DNA of 45,828 nt, from assembly GCA_017554405.1 (NCBI GenBank), contig JAFZIK010000059.1, positions 1 through 45,828 of the forward strand, given 5' to 3'. Position 1 is the stretch's first letter, and each line of letters opens with the position of its first letter. Below are positions 16,642 through 25,908 of this stretch, piece by piece. This stretch comes from Clostridia bacterium. GTDB lineage: Bacteria; Bacillota; Clostridia; Oscillospirales; Acutalibacteraceae. Under the pieces are notes generated by a model. The model worked only from the letters and a program-made list of their open reading frames with translations, searched no databases and was not told where the DNA came from. Both the position numbers and the translations under genes were made by a program.

Positions 16642-17430
16642 TTATCCGGCGGTGTTTATGATCGCCTTGCGCGGGCAGGCTTCGGCGCACTTGCCGCACG
16701 CCGTGCAGATACCGTAATCAATGACCGCTACGTTATCTATAACCTTGATCGCTCCCGCTTCACAGGTGCGCTCGCACTTGCCGCAGGCGATACAGGAAAC
16801 GTCACAGGCCTTAACTACCGCAGGGCCTTTTTTCTTGTTGGAGCAGTTCACTCTGATCTTTGTGCCCTTAGGTATCAGCGATATAAGCGATTTAGGGCAG
16901 GCTTTAGCGCATTTGCCGCAGGCAACGCAAAGGTCCTCGCAGATCACGGGTTTACCGTTTTCAAGCGTTATGCCGCCAAATTCGCAGGCGCGCATACAGT
17001 CACCGTAGCCGAGGCATCCGAACTCGCACGCGAGCGGACCGCCGCCGGCAAGCAACGCCGCCGCGCAGGTTTTAAAGCCGGTATACTCAAAGTTGCGCTT
17101 GACCGCGTCCGGTGCGCCTCCGCAGGCTATAAAAGCGATCTTTTGCACCGCTTCTACCTCGACGCCCAAAACCTCACCGAGCGCCTTTGCGGTGTTCTCA
17201 CCGCCCGGAGCGCATTTGTTTGGCTCCGCTTCTCCGGCGGCAAGCGCGGCGGCATAGCCGTCACACCCGCTGAATCCGCAGGCGCCGCAATTTGCACCCG
17301 GAAGGCATTCTCTTATCTTTGCTTGTTTTTCATCGACCGGAACGCTCATAAATCTATCGGCAAAGGAAAGCCCGAGCCCGAGCAATATTCCGGTAACCAA
17401 AACTATTATTACAGGTATAATGATTTCCAA
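16642..17430 (-). CDS. rnfB: Rnf complex subunit B
   Basis: This 262-residue subunit takes electrons from ferredoxin and passes them into the membrane-bound Rnf complex. After a membrane anchor (about 3-24) comes a [4Fe-4S] domain with C48, C51, C56 and C73 (NCGACGFSGC). Further CxxCxxCxxxC sets follow in the second half (CVACGKCAKAC, CIACGKCERTC, CTACGKCAEAC, and an irregular set near CEFGCLGYGDC), so several clusters are expected. This number is normal for clostridial RnfB. It follows rnfA after 3 bp. Confidence 0.95.
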   Translation of the reverse strand: MEIIIPVIIVLVTGILLGLGLSFADRFMSVPVDEKQAKIRECLPGANCGACGFSGCDGYAAALAAGEAEPNKCAPGGENTAKALGEVLGVEVEAVQKIAFIACGGAPDAVKRNFEYTGFKTCAAALLAGGGPLACEFGCLGYGDCMRACEFGGITLENGKPVICEDLCVACGKCAKACPKSLISLIPKGTKIRVNCSNKKKGPAVVKACDVSCIACGKCERTCEAGAIKVIDNVAVIDYGICTACGKCAEACPRKAIINTAG

Positions 17431-17433
17431 AGC

Positions 17434-18018
17434 TTAACCCCCTATCCCGGCAAAACCGAGGAATGAAAGCGAAACGAGCGCCGCCGCGATAAGCGTTATC
17501 GGCAATCCCTTCAAAAACTCGGGAACGTCCGCCTCGTCCACCTTCTGGCGCACTCCCGCGAAAAGCACCATTGCAAGCATAAAGCCAAGCCCTGCGGCAA
17601 GCGCGTTAAAGAGCGACGATACGAAATCAAGCTCATTCTGTATATTAAGCATAGTTACGCCGAGAACGGCGCAGTTTGTTGTTATAAGCGGCAGATATAT
17701 GCCCAGCGCGTTATAGATCGGCTTAATGAACTTTTTAAGCACCATTTCTATAAGCTGAACGAGCGCCGCTATAACGAGAATGAAAACTACCGTTTCAAGA
17801 TAGGTGTAATTCGGATAAAGCAAATAAGTGTAGATCGGATAGGTTACGGCGGTCGCCGCCACCATAACGAGCGTTACCGCAACGCTCATTGAAAATGCGG
17901 TGTTCAGTTTTTTGGATACGCCGAGGAAGGGACAAATACCCAAAAACTTTGAAAGCACCATGCTGTTAGTAAGTATTCCGGCAAGAAGTATCGAACAAAT
18001 AAGAGTTATTTTATTCAT
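17434..18018 (-). CDS. rnfA: Rnf complex subunit A
   Basis: This is a 194-residue integral membrane subunit with about six helices. It is homologous to NqrE and to RnfE. The pattern NSMVLSKFLGICPFLGVSKK near the N-terminus and CAVLGVTMLN in the middle provide the cysteines that hold an iron centre between RnfA and RnfE. The start overlaps the end of rnfE by 8 bp, indicating translational coupling. Confidence 0.95.
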   Translation of the reverse strand: MNKITLICSILLAGILTNSMVLSKFLGICPFLGVSKKLNTAFSMSVAVTLVMVAATAVTYPIYTYLLYPNYTYLETVVFILVIAALVQLIEMVLKKFIKPIYNALGIYLPLITTNCAVLGVTMLNIQNELDFVSSLFNALAAGLGFMLAMVLFAGVRQKVDEADVPEFLKGLPITLIAAALVSLSFLGFAGIGG

Positions 18019-18709
18019 TTTCCGCTACCTCCCCGCTTTCAGGATTTTGCATCTTTGAGCAGATCCCTTTTGAAGGACAGCTTTCGCAGCCTAAATGCTC
18101 TACCGGCTTTTTGCCCTGCTTTTTGGCAATGGCGTTTGAGGCGGCAACCAGGATACCGAACACGAAAAAGCCGCCCGGAGGAAGAAGAAATACTATCATC
18201 GGATTTATGAAATTCGAGGTTACCGGGAACGAAAACACGGTGCCGGCGCCCAAAATTTCGCGTATTGCGCCCATTACCGTTATAACCGCGGTAAAGCCGA
18301 GCCCCATACCGAGGCCGTCAAGCAAACTCGGTAAAACCGGGTTTTTCGAGGCAAACGCCTCCGCACGACCGAGTATTATGCAGTTAACAACGATAAGCGG
18401 CAGATAAATGCCGAGCGCGGCGTCGAGTGACGGTGTAAATGCCTTAACGAGCATCTGCACAACGCTTACAAATCCGGCGATTATGGTTATAAACGCGGGT
18501 ATTCTTACCTTATCGGGTATAACGTTGCGAAGCGCCGCGATAACAACGTTCGAGCAAACAAGCACGAGCGTTGCCGCAAGCCCCATACCGATACCGTTTA
18601 TCGCCGCCGTTGTAATGGCAAGCGTGGGACAGGTGCCGAGCACTAAACGGAGAGTCGGGTTTTCTTTGAGCAAACCGTTTGTAAATATACTGAGATTCTT
18701 ACTCTTCAC
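18011..18709 (-). CDS. rnfE: Rnf complex subunit E
   Basis: This is a membrane subunit of about 232 residues, paralogous to RnfA, with LGTCPTLAIT and NCIILGRAEAF carrying the paired cysteines. The start is uncertain. GTG at 18709 gives the family-typical N-terminus (KNLSIFTNGLLKENPTLRL), has AGGTGAG upstream and overlaps the rnfG end by 11 bp. ATG at 18742 and 18763 are in frame but extend well into rnfG. The C-terminal tail has CESCPSKGIC, a cysteine pair beyond the membrane core that is seen in some clostridial RnfE proteins. Confidence 0.93.
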   Translation of the reverse strand: MKSKNLSIFTNGLLKENPTLRLVLGTCPTLAITTAAINGIGMGLAATLVLVCSNVVIAALRNVIPDKVRIPAFITIIAGFVSVVQMLVKAFTPSLDAALGIYLPLIVVNCIILGRAEAFASKNPVLPSLLDGLGMGLGFTAVITVMGAIREILGAGTVFSFPVTSNFINPMIVFLLPPGGFFVFGILVAASNAIAKKQGKKPVEHLGCESCPSKGICSKMQNPESGEVAENE

Positions 18710-19286
18710 TTGTCTCACCTGCCTCTTTGTCAATGATTTCATCCGCACAATCCAAAGCTTCATTTACCGCTTTTGTAACTGCGCGGGAAGTTATTGTTGC
18801 GCCGGTAACGGCGTCAATTTCATTTTTGTCACTATTCGCGCCGGATTTTACGACCGTAATGCCGTTTCTCTTACCCGCAAACTGGCCGTAAAATCCTTCT
18901 TTTGCAGAGTTCTGACCAAGTCCGGGAGTTTCGCTTGATACGTCGAGTATCTCCACGGCTTTAATTGTTTTATCGGGCAAAACAGCCGTCATGACCCTTA
19001 CTTCGCCGCCGTAGCCGTTAGCGGCGGTTATAAATATATAACCTGCTACCTCGCCGCCGCTTACTGCTTTGTAATACGTTACTTCCTTACCGTCTATTTC
19101 AATTACAGCATCGGTATAGGTCTCTGCTTCAAGCACGCGCGACATGGCTTTTTTTGTGTTTTCATTGCTTATCTCTGCGATTTTATCCTTGGTTACGGCG
19201 TTGGTTACGCTTAGTGCCAACGAAACTATAAGACATATCGCCGCCAAAACAAAGGTTGGATAAAGAAATTTAAGTGTTTTACGCAT
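18699..19286 (-). CDS. rnfG: Rnf complex subunit G
   Basis: This is a 195-residue subunit with one membrane anchor (about 10-30) and an outer FMN-binding domain. Covalent FMN attachment is expected on Thr164 of the TGAT motif (161-164, DAVTGATITS). SSETPGLGQN is the second conserved loop of the FMN_bind domain. The start overlaps the rnfD end by 8 bp. It carries electrons between the flavin of RnfD and the rest of the chain. Confidence 0.94.
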   Translation of the reverse strand: MRKTLKFLYPTFVLAAICLIVSLALSVTNAVTKDKIAEISNENTKKAMSRVLEAETYTDAVIEIDGKEVTYYKAVSGGEVAGYIFITAANGYGGEVRVMTAVLPDKTIKAVEILDVSSETPGLGQNSAKEGFYGQFAGKRNGITVVKSGANSDKNEIDAVTGATITSRAVTKAVNEALDCADEIIDKEAGETSEE

Positions 19287-20229
19287 CCTTCTTTACCTCC
19301 TTTATATATCCAAAGGGTCTGCCGAAGGGTATTCTGTTTATAAGCGGCGTAACGATATTCATAAGGAGTATCGAATAGGATACGCCCTCGGGCAGCGAAC
19401 CGAAATAACGGATAACAAAGGTTATCGCGCCGCATCCGATACCGAATATGAGTTTGCCGAGGTTTGCCGTAGGGCTCGTAACGTAATCGGTAGCCATAAA
19501 TATCGCACCGAGCATAAGCCCGCCGGAAAGTATGTATTTAAGCGTGTATTCGCCTATATCCGCCTTGCCGGTAAAGAGCGCTGCAAGCGCGGCAAAAAGA
19601 GCGACCGTGCCGATAAATGAAAGCGGTATTATCGGGTTTATAACACGCCTTATAATCAGATAAAGCCCGCCGAACAAAAGCAAAAACACGCTGGTTTCGC
19701 CGATACACCCCGCATGTGTGCCGAAAAACAGATCGTTTAACGAGAATCCGCCGATATCCGCAAGCGGAGTTGCTGAGGTTACCACATCCGAAGTCGGCTC
19801 TGAAAACACCGTCATAAACGACGGGAAGGATACAAGCAGTATTACCCTTGCCGAAAGCGCGGGATTAACAAAGTTATAACCTAAACCGCCGAACATCTGC
19901 TTAACAACGATTATTGCCGCAACGCTGCCTATAGCCGCGATCCACAGCGGAGTTCTGGGGCTTAGATTCATACCGAGCAGCAAGCCGGTAAGCGCCGCCG
20001 AAAAATCCGTTACCGTTTGCGGTTTTTTAAGAATAAGATTCCAAAGACACTCGGCAAGCACCGCGGCAGCCACCGTGGTAAGGAGCACGAGCGCCGCTTT
20101 GTATCCGAACATAATGCAACCGTATACCGCGGCGGGCATAAGCGCCAATATAACGTCGAACATTATTCCTGCCGTGCTGTCCTCATGCCTTATGTGCGGC
20201 GATGAAGCGGCTTTAAATAATTTGCTCAT
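19279..20229 (-). CDS. rnfD: Rnf complex subunit D
   Basis: This is a 316-residue membrane protein with about ten helices, homologous to NqrB. The covalent FMN site of the family lies in MATDYVTSPTANLGKLIFG. SPHIRHEDSTAGIMFDV at the front is family-typical. Ion translocation (Na or H) is attributed to this subunit and its membrane partners; which ion is used here cannot be told. The start overlaps rnfC by 4 bp. Confidence 0.95.
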   Translation of the reverse strand: MSKLFKAASSPHIRHEDSTAGIMFDVILALMPAAVYGCIMFGYKAALVLLTTVAAAVLAECLWNLILKKPQTVTDFSAALTGLLLGMNLSPRTPLWIAAIGSVAAIIVVKQMFGGLGYNFVNPALSARVILLVSFPSFMTVFSEPTSDVVTSATPLADIGGFSLNDLFFGTHAGCIGETSVFLLLFGGLYLIIRRVINPIIPLSFIGTVALFAALAALFTGKADIGEYTLKYILSGGLMLGAIFMATDYVTSPTANLGKLIFGIGCGAITFVIRYFGSLPEGVSYSILLMNIVTPLINRIPFGRPFGYIKEVKKDA

Positions 20230-21563
20230 TTTTTCTGCCTCCTTAACTCACCCTTGGCTATGCGCATGACCTCTGTAAGCGGTCGCTTTGCCGGGCATAT
20301 ATAGGAACAACTGCCGCACTCTATGCAATAATTTATGTTAAGTTCTTTATAAGCTTCCGTATCGCCTTTGCGGTATGCGGTCTCGACCCTCGCCGGGGTA
20401 AGATGCATCGGGCATGTCCTTTGGCATCTGCCGCACCTGATACACGCGGTTTGATGGATATTTGCCGTGCTCTGCCCCATGGCAAGTATGGCGTTTGAAC
20501 GCTTTTCGATAACCGCTTCCGGTGAAGATACCGGCTGACCCATCATAGGACCGCCCATTATTATACGCTCAACGTTATCGGTATCAACGCCCATATGCTC
20601 TAAAACGTAACCTATCGGGGTCCCTATAGGCACAAGCAGGTTTTTAGGCTCGGTCACCGCCGTTCCGTCAACCGTGATACGCTTGGAAACAAGCGGCATA
20701 CCGGTTGATATAAAGCGATAGAGCGTGGCAAGACTTGTAACGTTCATAACGATACAGCCAACGTCGCTCGGCAGTTTTCCGAGCGGCACCTTTCTGCCGG
20801 TCGCCGAATAAATAATGACCTTTTCGGCACCCTGCGGATAGGTTGAGGGCAGTTTCATAAGCTTTACGGTATCCTCAACGTCCTGCTTGTTTGCCGCGAC
20901 CTCCATAAGTTTCTCAATCGCCTTCGGCTTATTGTTCTCAACGCAGATGATCACCTTTTGAAGCTTAAGTTTATCTCTTAAAAGGTAGGTGGCGGCTATG
21001 ATACCGTCAACGTTCTCTATGCACTCCCGGTAGTCCGAGGTGATATACGGCTCACATTCCGCGGCGTTTATAATAAGCGTATCGATAGCGGAATCCTTTG
21101 AGGGCGAAAGCTTAACGTGCGCCGGAAAACCCGCGCCGCCAAGACCCACAAGGCCGCATCTTTTTGCCGCCTCGGCAAGATCTGCCGCTTTTCTGATCCT
21201 AAACGGTTTAAGATCGGGATCGGGGGTCATTTCCCCATCCGATTCTATTTCAATGCATTTTACCGGTGAGGAGCCGTTTAATACCTTATCGATCACTCCG
21301 TTGACCGTTCCCGAAACGCTCGAGTGTATAGGCGCGGAAATATAGCCCGCCTCTTCACCGATAACGGTGCCGACATAGACCTTATCGCCTTTATTAACGA
21401 TCGGGTTTGCCGGCGCGCCGATATGCTGGGAAAGCGGTATATAGACCTTTGGCGGCGGCGGCAGTATTTCGGTTTCACATTCCGCCGAGTTTTTATAGTG
21501 CGGCAGATGCGCTCCGCCGTGTATGCGTTTTACCGGATGTAAAGCGCGTTCCTTAGTGCTCAT
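20226..21563 (-). CDS. rnfC: Rnf complex subunit C
   Basis: This is a 445-residue peripheral subunit that exchanges electrons with NAD. The N-terminal HPVKRIHGGAHLPHYK is typical. The Rossmann-like NADH/FMN region (about 125-300) contains GLVGLGGAGFPAHVKL and NAAECEPYI. Two [4Fe-4S] motifs follow (CIRCGRCQRTCP, CIECGSCSYICP). The start is ATG 21563 with TGGAGGG upstream. It is the first gene of the rnfCDGEAB operon, the order common in Clostridia, with its own promoter. Confidence 0.95.
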   Translation of the reverse strand: MSTKERALHPVKRIHGGAHLPHYKNSAECETEILPPPPKVYIPLSQHIGAPANPIVNKGDKVYVGTVIGEEAGYISAPIHSSVSGTVNGVIDKVLNGSSPVKCIEIESDGEMTPDPDLKPFRIRKAADLAEAAKRCGLVGLGGAGFPAHVKLSPSKDSAIDTLIINAAECEPYITSDYRECIENVDGIIAATYLLRDKLKLQKVIICVENNKPKAIEKLMEVAANKQDVEDTVKLMKLPSTYPQGAEKVIIYSATGRKVPLGKLPSDVGCIVMNVTSLATLYRFISTGMPLVSKRITVDGTAVTEPKNLLVPIGTPIGYVLEHMGVDTDNVERIIMGGPMMGQPVSSPEAVIEKRSNAILAMGQSTANIHQTACIRCGRCQRTCPMHLTPARVETAYRKGDTEAYKELNINYCIECGSCSYICPAKRPLTEVMRIAKGELRRQKK

Positions 21564-21596
21564 TTTTACCCTCCAAGCCAAAATTTATCAGTCTAT

Positions 21597-21625
21597 ATTA
21601 TACAACTACAAAAATAATAATACAA
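21597..21625 (-). promoter_or_regulatory. Predicted rnf operon promoter
   Basis: On the minus strand TTGTAT (21620-21625) and TATAAT (21597-21602) have a 17-bp spacer, about 34 bp before the rnfC start. Confidence 0.65.
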
Positions 21626-21643
21626 GTGAAAACAAAAAATAGA

Positions 21644-21661
21644 TTAACAAGTTTTTAACAA
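21644..21661 (-). promoter_or_regulatory. Possible redox-regulator half-sites upstream of rnf
   Basis: Two copies of TTGTTAA, separated by 4 bp, lie 19 bp upstream of the -35 element. TTGTTAA is the half-site of the Rex operator, which normally is an inverted repeat. Here the copies are direct repeats, so the assignment is weak. Confidence 0.3.
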
Positions 21662-21699
21662 TCTTTTTAATAAGGCGGTTCTTGCGGCGAAAATGAAAA

Positions 21700-21733
21700 T
21701 TCCCGGGATAAGGTCTCTGCCTTATCCCGGGAA
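21700..21733 (-). terminator. Hydrogenase operon terminator
   Basis: A perfect 14-bp stem (21700-21713 with 21720-21733) follows hydA on its strand and leads into a TTTTCATTTTC tract. It separates the hydrogenase and rnf operons. Confidence 0.85.
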
Positions 21734-21745
21734 AATCAAATGCTA

Positions 21746-23497
21746 TCAGTCTTTTCTATACTTCTTGCGGGGAGTATAGCTTGTATGGAGCGCATGATGC
21801 GCTTTAGGACCGCCGATGCCGTCAAACCACTCACTGTAGATCATCTTTATAGCAGGTGATTCGTGGGACATACGAAGCGGCATTTCCTTATCCTGATCGT
21901 AGAGCGCCTTAGCCCTTACCGCCTTAAGATCCACTGTATCGCGGATATACTGCGGTTGGATAGGCTGACCGCCGCCGTTTACGCAGCCGCCGGGACAACC
22001 CATGATCTCGATAAAGCCCCAACCCTCGGGATTGCCGGCTTTAAGCTGATCCATAACGTATTTAGCACCGGACGCGCTTGAGGTAACGGCGATCTTAAGA
22101 TCGATGCCGCCAACGTTAACGGTGGTCTGCTTAAGACCCTGAGTTCCGCGGACCGCTTCAAGCTCGATCGGCTCGGTAGCGCCGTTGAGCCAAGCGTTGG
22201 CAGTGCGGACAGCCGCCTCCATAACGCCGCCGGTAGCGCCGAATATTACAGCCGCGCCGGTATCTTCGCTAAGCGGATTATCAAAGTCTTCATCAGGCAG
22301 ATTCTTGAAATCAAGACCCGCACGGTCGATCATCATACCGAGTTCGCGCGTAGTGATAGCGATATCAACGTCCGGAACACCCGCCGCAGACTGATCATCT
22401 CTGCCGATTTCAAATTTCTTTGCGGTGCAGGGCATAACAGATACGGAAACGATGTTCTTAGGATCAACGCCGTTCTTCTCTGCCCAATAGGTCTTGATGA
22501 CCGCGCCGGTCATCTGCTGCGGAGACTTGCAGGTCGAAAGGTGCGGAAGCAGATCGGGATAATAGAATTCGCAGAATTTTACCCAACCGGGCGAGCAGGA
22601 GGTTATCATCGGAAGAACGCCGCCGTTCTTTACACGCTCAACAAGCTCGTTTGCCTCTTCAACTATTGTAAGATCGGCGCCGAAATCGGTATCGAACACG
22701 CGATGAAATCCCATACGGCGAAGAGCCGCCGCCATTTTGCCCTCAACGTTGGTGCCGATAGGCATACCGAAGCACTCGCCAAGCTGAGCGCGAACACTCG
22801 GAGCGGTCTGAACGATGACCTTCTTTTCGGGATCGGCAAGAGCCGCCCAGATCTTATCGGTATCGTCCCTTACGGTAAGCGCGCCGGTAGGACATACAAC
22901 GGTGCACTGACCGCAGGAAATACAAGGTGTGTTATTAAGAGAAAGATTGAACGCCTGACCGATGTTGGTATCGATGCCGCGGTCATTCGCGCCGATAACG
23001 CCGACATACTGCTCGCGGCAGGCGGCAACGCAACGGCGGCAAAGGATACATTTATTGTTATCCCTTACGAGGTGCGGTGTCGAATAATCAAGCTCGTAAT
23101 GCGGCTTGAAGCCATCAAACGCGCTATCCTCAACGCCGTAGTCGCGGCAGAGCTTCTGAAGCTCGCAGTTGGTTGAACGCGCGCAGGAGAGGCACTTTTT
23201 ATCGTGGGTGGAAAGTATAAGTTCAAGGGTGGTCTTTCTCGACTTCTGGATCTTTTCGGTGTTGGTAAGGACCACCATACCCTCGCTTGCGGGGTAAACA
23301 CAGGCGGTGACCATCCTGAATCCCCTGCCCTCGTTTGCTTCAACAACGCAGATACGGCAAGCGCCGATCTCGTTTTTATCCTTCATAAAGCAAAGGGTGG
23401 GTATTTCAACGCCTGCTTTTCTTGCGGCTTCCAATATAGTGGAGCCCTTGGGCACGCTTACTGCGATACCGTTTATAGTTAAATTTATCATATCCAT
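21746..23497 (-). CDS. hydA: [FeFe] hydrogenase catalytic subunit, NAD(P)H-dependent type
   Basis: This 583-residue subunit produces or consumes H2. The N-terminal [2Fe-2S] domain has C36, C47, C50 and C66. It is followed by a His-Cys [4Fe-4S] motif (H98, C102, C105, C111), two [4Fe-4S] ferredoxin motifs (about 150-205), and the H-cluster domain. H-cluster cysteines are C301 (TSCSPGW), C357 (MPCTAKKFE), C501 and C505 (MGCPGGCVNGGGQP). The first loop reads TSCSPGW rather than TSCCPGW. From memory this Ser form is common in the HndD/HydA group of multimeric hydrogenases. GGAG precedes ATG 23497. With the two genes upstream it makes a HydABC-type enzyme, probably electron-bifurcating between NADH and ferredoxin. 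Confidence 0.95.
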   Translation of the reverse strand: MDMINLTINGIAVSVPKGSTILEAARKAGVEIPTLCFMKDKNEIGACRICVVEANEGRGFRMVTACVYPASEGMVVLTNTEKIQKSRKTTLELILSTHDKKCLSCARSTNCELQKLCRDYGVEDSAFDGFKPHYELDYSTPHLVRDNNKCILCRRCVAACREQYVGVIGANDRGIDTNIGQAFNLSLNNTPCISCGQCTVVCPTGALTVRDDTDKIWAALADPEKKVIVQTAPSVRAQLGECFGMPIGTNVEGKMAAALRRMGFHRVFDTDFGADLTIVEEANELVERVKNGGVLPMITSCSPGWVKFCEFYYPDLLPHLSTCKSPQQMTGAVIKTYWAEKNGVDPKNIVSVSVMPCTAKKFEIGRDDQSAAGVPDVDIAITTRELGMMIDRAGLDFKNLPDEDFDNPLSEDTGAAVIFGATGGVMEAAVRTANAWLNGATEPIELEAVRGTQGLKQTTVNVGGIDLKIAVTSSASGAKYVMDQLKAGNPEGWGFIEIMGCPGGCVNGGGQPIQPQYIRDTVDLKAVRAKALYDQDKEMPLRMSHESPAIKMIYSEWFDGIGGPKAHHALHTSYTPRKKYRKD

Positions 23498-23514
23498 TAT
23501 TCTCGGCTCCTTTC

Positions 23515-25392
23515 TTACTGTTTGCTTATTGCGCCGAACTTACAGTTCGCCATACATACGCCGCACTTGATACATTTGCTCGGATCGATCTCATAAGACG
23601 GAAGCTTATGACCTTCGGCTACGTAATCGGTCTTGTGAATGGTGGAAACGGGGCAATTCTTAGCGCAAACGCCGCAACCGATACATTTATCTTTATCAAT
23701 GGTAAACGTGAGAAGGTCTTTACAAACGCCCGCCGGGCACTTTTTATCAACAACGTGAGCAATATACTCTTCACGGAAGAACCTGAGCGTTGCGAGAACG
23801 GGGTTCGGCGCCGTCTGACCGAGGCCGCAAGCCGAATTCGCTTTAACGTAGAGGCATAACTCTTCGAGTTTATCAAGATCCTCAAGAGTTCCCTTGCCGC
23901 TCGTGATCTTATCGAGCATTTCAAGCATTCTCTTGGTGCCTACGCGGCAGGGTGTGCACTTACCGCAGGATTCATCAACCGTAAACTCAAGGAAAAATTT
24001 AGCCATATCGACCATACAGTTATCTTCGTCCATAACTATAAGTCCGCCCGAGCCCATCATACAGCCGATAGCGATAAGGTTATCGTAATCGACCTCGGTT
24101 TCGATAAGCTTTGCCGGGATACAACCGCCGGATGGTCCGCCGGTCTGCGCCGCCTTAAACTTCTTGCCCTTGGGTATGCCGCCGCCGATCTTATCGATTA
24201 TATCGTGGAGAGTAGTGCCCATCGGTATTTCAACAAGTCCGGTATTGTTTATCTTGCCGCCGAGCGCGAACACCTTGGTGCCCTTTGACTTCTCGGTGCC
24301 CATTGAGGCAAACCAATCGGCGCCCTTAAGGATGATCTGAGGAACGTTAGCGAAGGTCTCAACGTTGTTTTCAATGGTAGGCTTGCCGAAAAGTCCCTTA
24401 ACTGCCGGGAAAGGCGGACGGGGCTTGGGCTCGCCGCGGTTGCCCTCGATAGAGGTCATAAGCGCGGTTTCCTCGCCGCAAACGAACGCGCCGGCGCCAA
24501 GGCGGATATAAAGCTCGAACTCAAAACCGGAGCCGAAGATATCCTTGCCTAAAAGTCCGTATTCATGAGCCTGATCGATCGCCTTCTGGAGATGGTCTAC
24601 GGCTATAGGATACTCGGCGCGAACGTAAACGTAACCCTTGGTTGCGCCTATCGCGTAGCCGGCGATGGTCATGGCTTCGATTATACAATGGGGATCGCCC
24701 TCAAGAACCGAACGGTCCATAAACGCGCCCGGGTCGCCTTCATCGGCGTTGCAAACAACGTATTTCTGATCGGCTTTGTTGGGAGCGCAGAGCGACCACT
24801 TAACGCCGGTCGGGAAACCGCCGCCGCCGCGACCGCGAAGGCCGGACTTTTTGATTTCTTCTATAACCTGCTCGGGTGACATTTCGGTAAGGACCTTGCC
24901 GAGCGCGGCATAGCCGTCCATAGCGATATATTCTTCGATGTTTTCGGGATCGATAAGACCGCAGTTACGGAGAACAACACGCCTTTGCGGTTTATAGAAA
25001 GCAGTTTCCTTAAGAGCTACCTTTTCGCCCTTTTCGTTTGAAAGCAGGAAATCCTCAACTATCTTGCCGCCCTTTAAGTGCTCTTCGATCACGCGCTGCG
25101 CCTTTTCGGCGTTCATCTTAACGTAGGTGACCTTGTCCTTACCCGGCTCGAAAACCTCGACTACCGGCTCATACTGGCATATACCCACGCATCCGGTCTT
25201 GGAAACCTTAACGCTTGAAAGGCCTGCCTTTTTAACGCCCTCAACAAGGGCTTCAAGAACGGGTGTAGCACCGGCAGCTATACCGCAGGTAGCCATACCT
25301 ACCACAACGCGGGTCTCATTTTTACCCTCGGGAGGAAGCACGGTATCTTTCACCCTGTCTTTAATTGCTTTTAACTCAGCCAATGATTTCAT
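23515..25392 (-). CDS. hydB: NuoF-like hydrogenase subunit (HydB/HndC)
   Basis: This is a 625-residue flavoprotein. Domains in order are: a thioredoxin-like [2Fe-2S] domain (about 30-115, GMATCGIAAGA and GCVGICQYEP); the NuoF core binding FMN and NADH (about 150-470, GLRGRGGGGFPTG and VVCNADEGDPGAF); the [4Fe-4S] site ESCGKCTPCRVG; and two C-terminal [4Fe-4S] motifs (CIGCGVCAKNCP, CIKCGVCMANC). In bifurcating hydrogenases this subunit holds the flavin where electrons are split. The start is set at ATG 25392, 8 bp after GGGGAG; the frame also opens with GTG 9 bp earlier, inside that site. Confidence 0.95.
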   Translation of the reverse strand: MKSLAELKAIKDRVKDTVLPPEGKNETRVVVGMATCGIAAGATPVLEALVEGVKKAGLSSVKVSKTGCVGICQYEPVVEVFEPGKDKVTYVKMNAEKAQRVIEEHLKGGKIVEDFLLSNEKGEKVALKETAFYKPQRRVVLRNCGLIDPENIEEYIAMDGYAALGKVLTEMSPEQVIEEIKKSGLRGRGGGGFPTGVKWSLCAPNKADQKYVVCNADEGDPGAFMDRSVLEGDPHCIIEAMTIAGYAIGATKGYVYVRAEYPIAVDHLQKAIDQAHEYGLLGKDIFGSGFEFELYIRLGAGAFVCGEETALMTSIEGNRGEPKPRPPFPAVKGLFGKPTIENNVETFANVPQIILKGADWFASMGTEKSKGTKVFALGGKINNTGLVEIPMGTTLHDIIDKIGGGIPKGKKFKAAQTGGPSGGCIPAKLIETEVDYDNLIAIGCMMGSGGLIVMDEDNCMVDMAKFFLEFTVDESCGKCTPCRVGTKRMLEMLDKITSGKGTLEDLDKLEELCLYVKANSACGLGQTAPNPVLATLRFFREEYIAHVVDKKCPAGVCKDLLTFTIDKDKCIGCGVCAKNCPVSTIHKTDYVAEGHKLPSYEIDPSKCIKCGVCMANCKFGAISKQ

Positions 25393-25410
25393 ATTCTTCA
25401 CTCCCCTTTA

Positions 25411-25908
25411 TCAGTCTTTATACTTCTCGAGTATGGTATCGATATCGTCAACAGTAAGACGGCCGTAAACCTCATCGTTAACGGTCATGACCGGGGCAAG
25501 ACCGCAGGCGCCTATGCAGCGGCAGGCGTTAAGGGAGAACTTACCGTCCGGCGTGCACTCATCAGCGCCGATGCCGAGTTTCTCGCTCAACTTCTCGAAT
25601 ATCGGACCGGAGCCCTTAACGTAGCAAGCGGTCCCGAGGCAAACGGATATGTTATACTTGCCCTTGGGAGAGAGTGAAAACTGGGCGTAGAAGGTGGCAA
25701 CGCCGTAGATCTTCTCGAGCGGGACCTCCATACCCTCGGATATCATCTCCTGCACCTCAAAGGGCAGATATCCGTAGATATCCTGCGCTTTTTGCATTAC
25801 AACCATCAGGTTACTTTTATCGTGCTTGAACTCTTCGATAACCTGTTTTAGTTGCGCTTCCTGCTCGGGGGTTCCGGCAAAAGGAAGCTTACTGATTTTT
25901 TTCTTCAT
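25411..25908 (-). CDS. hydC: NuoE-like hydrogenase subunit (HydC/HndA)
   Basis: This is a 165-residue subunit with a thioredoxin-like [2Fe-2S] fold. The four cysteines sit in SVCLGTACYVKG and NACRCIGACGLAP. The N-terminal helical part (about 12-75) includes YGYLPFEVQEMISE, typical of the family. It partners the NuoF-like subunit to form the NADH-oxidising module. It is the first gene of hydC-hydB-hydA, with GAGGAA before the start codon. Confidence 0.94.
   Translation of the reverse strand: MKKKISKLPFAGTPEQEAQLKQVIEEFKHDKSNLMVVMQKAQDIYGYLPFEVQEMISEGMEVPLEKIYGVATFYAQFSLSPKGKYNISVCLGTACYVKGSGPIFEKLSEKLGIGADECTPDGKFSLNACRCIGACGLAPVMTVNDEVYGRLTVDDIDTILEKYKD

Noticed and set aside
22541-23176. 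211-codon plus-strand frame antisense to hydA
   Set aside because: It lies wholly within the hydrogenase gene, whose motifs are unmistakable, and shows no protein-like features of its own.
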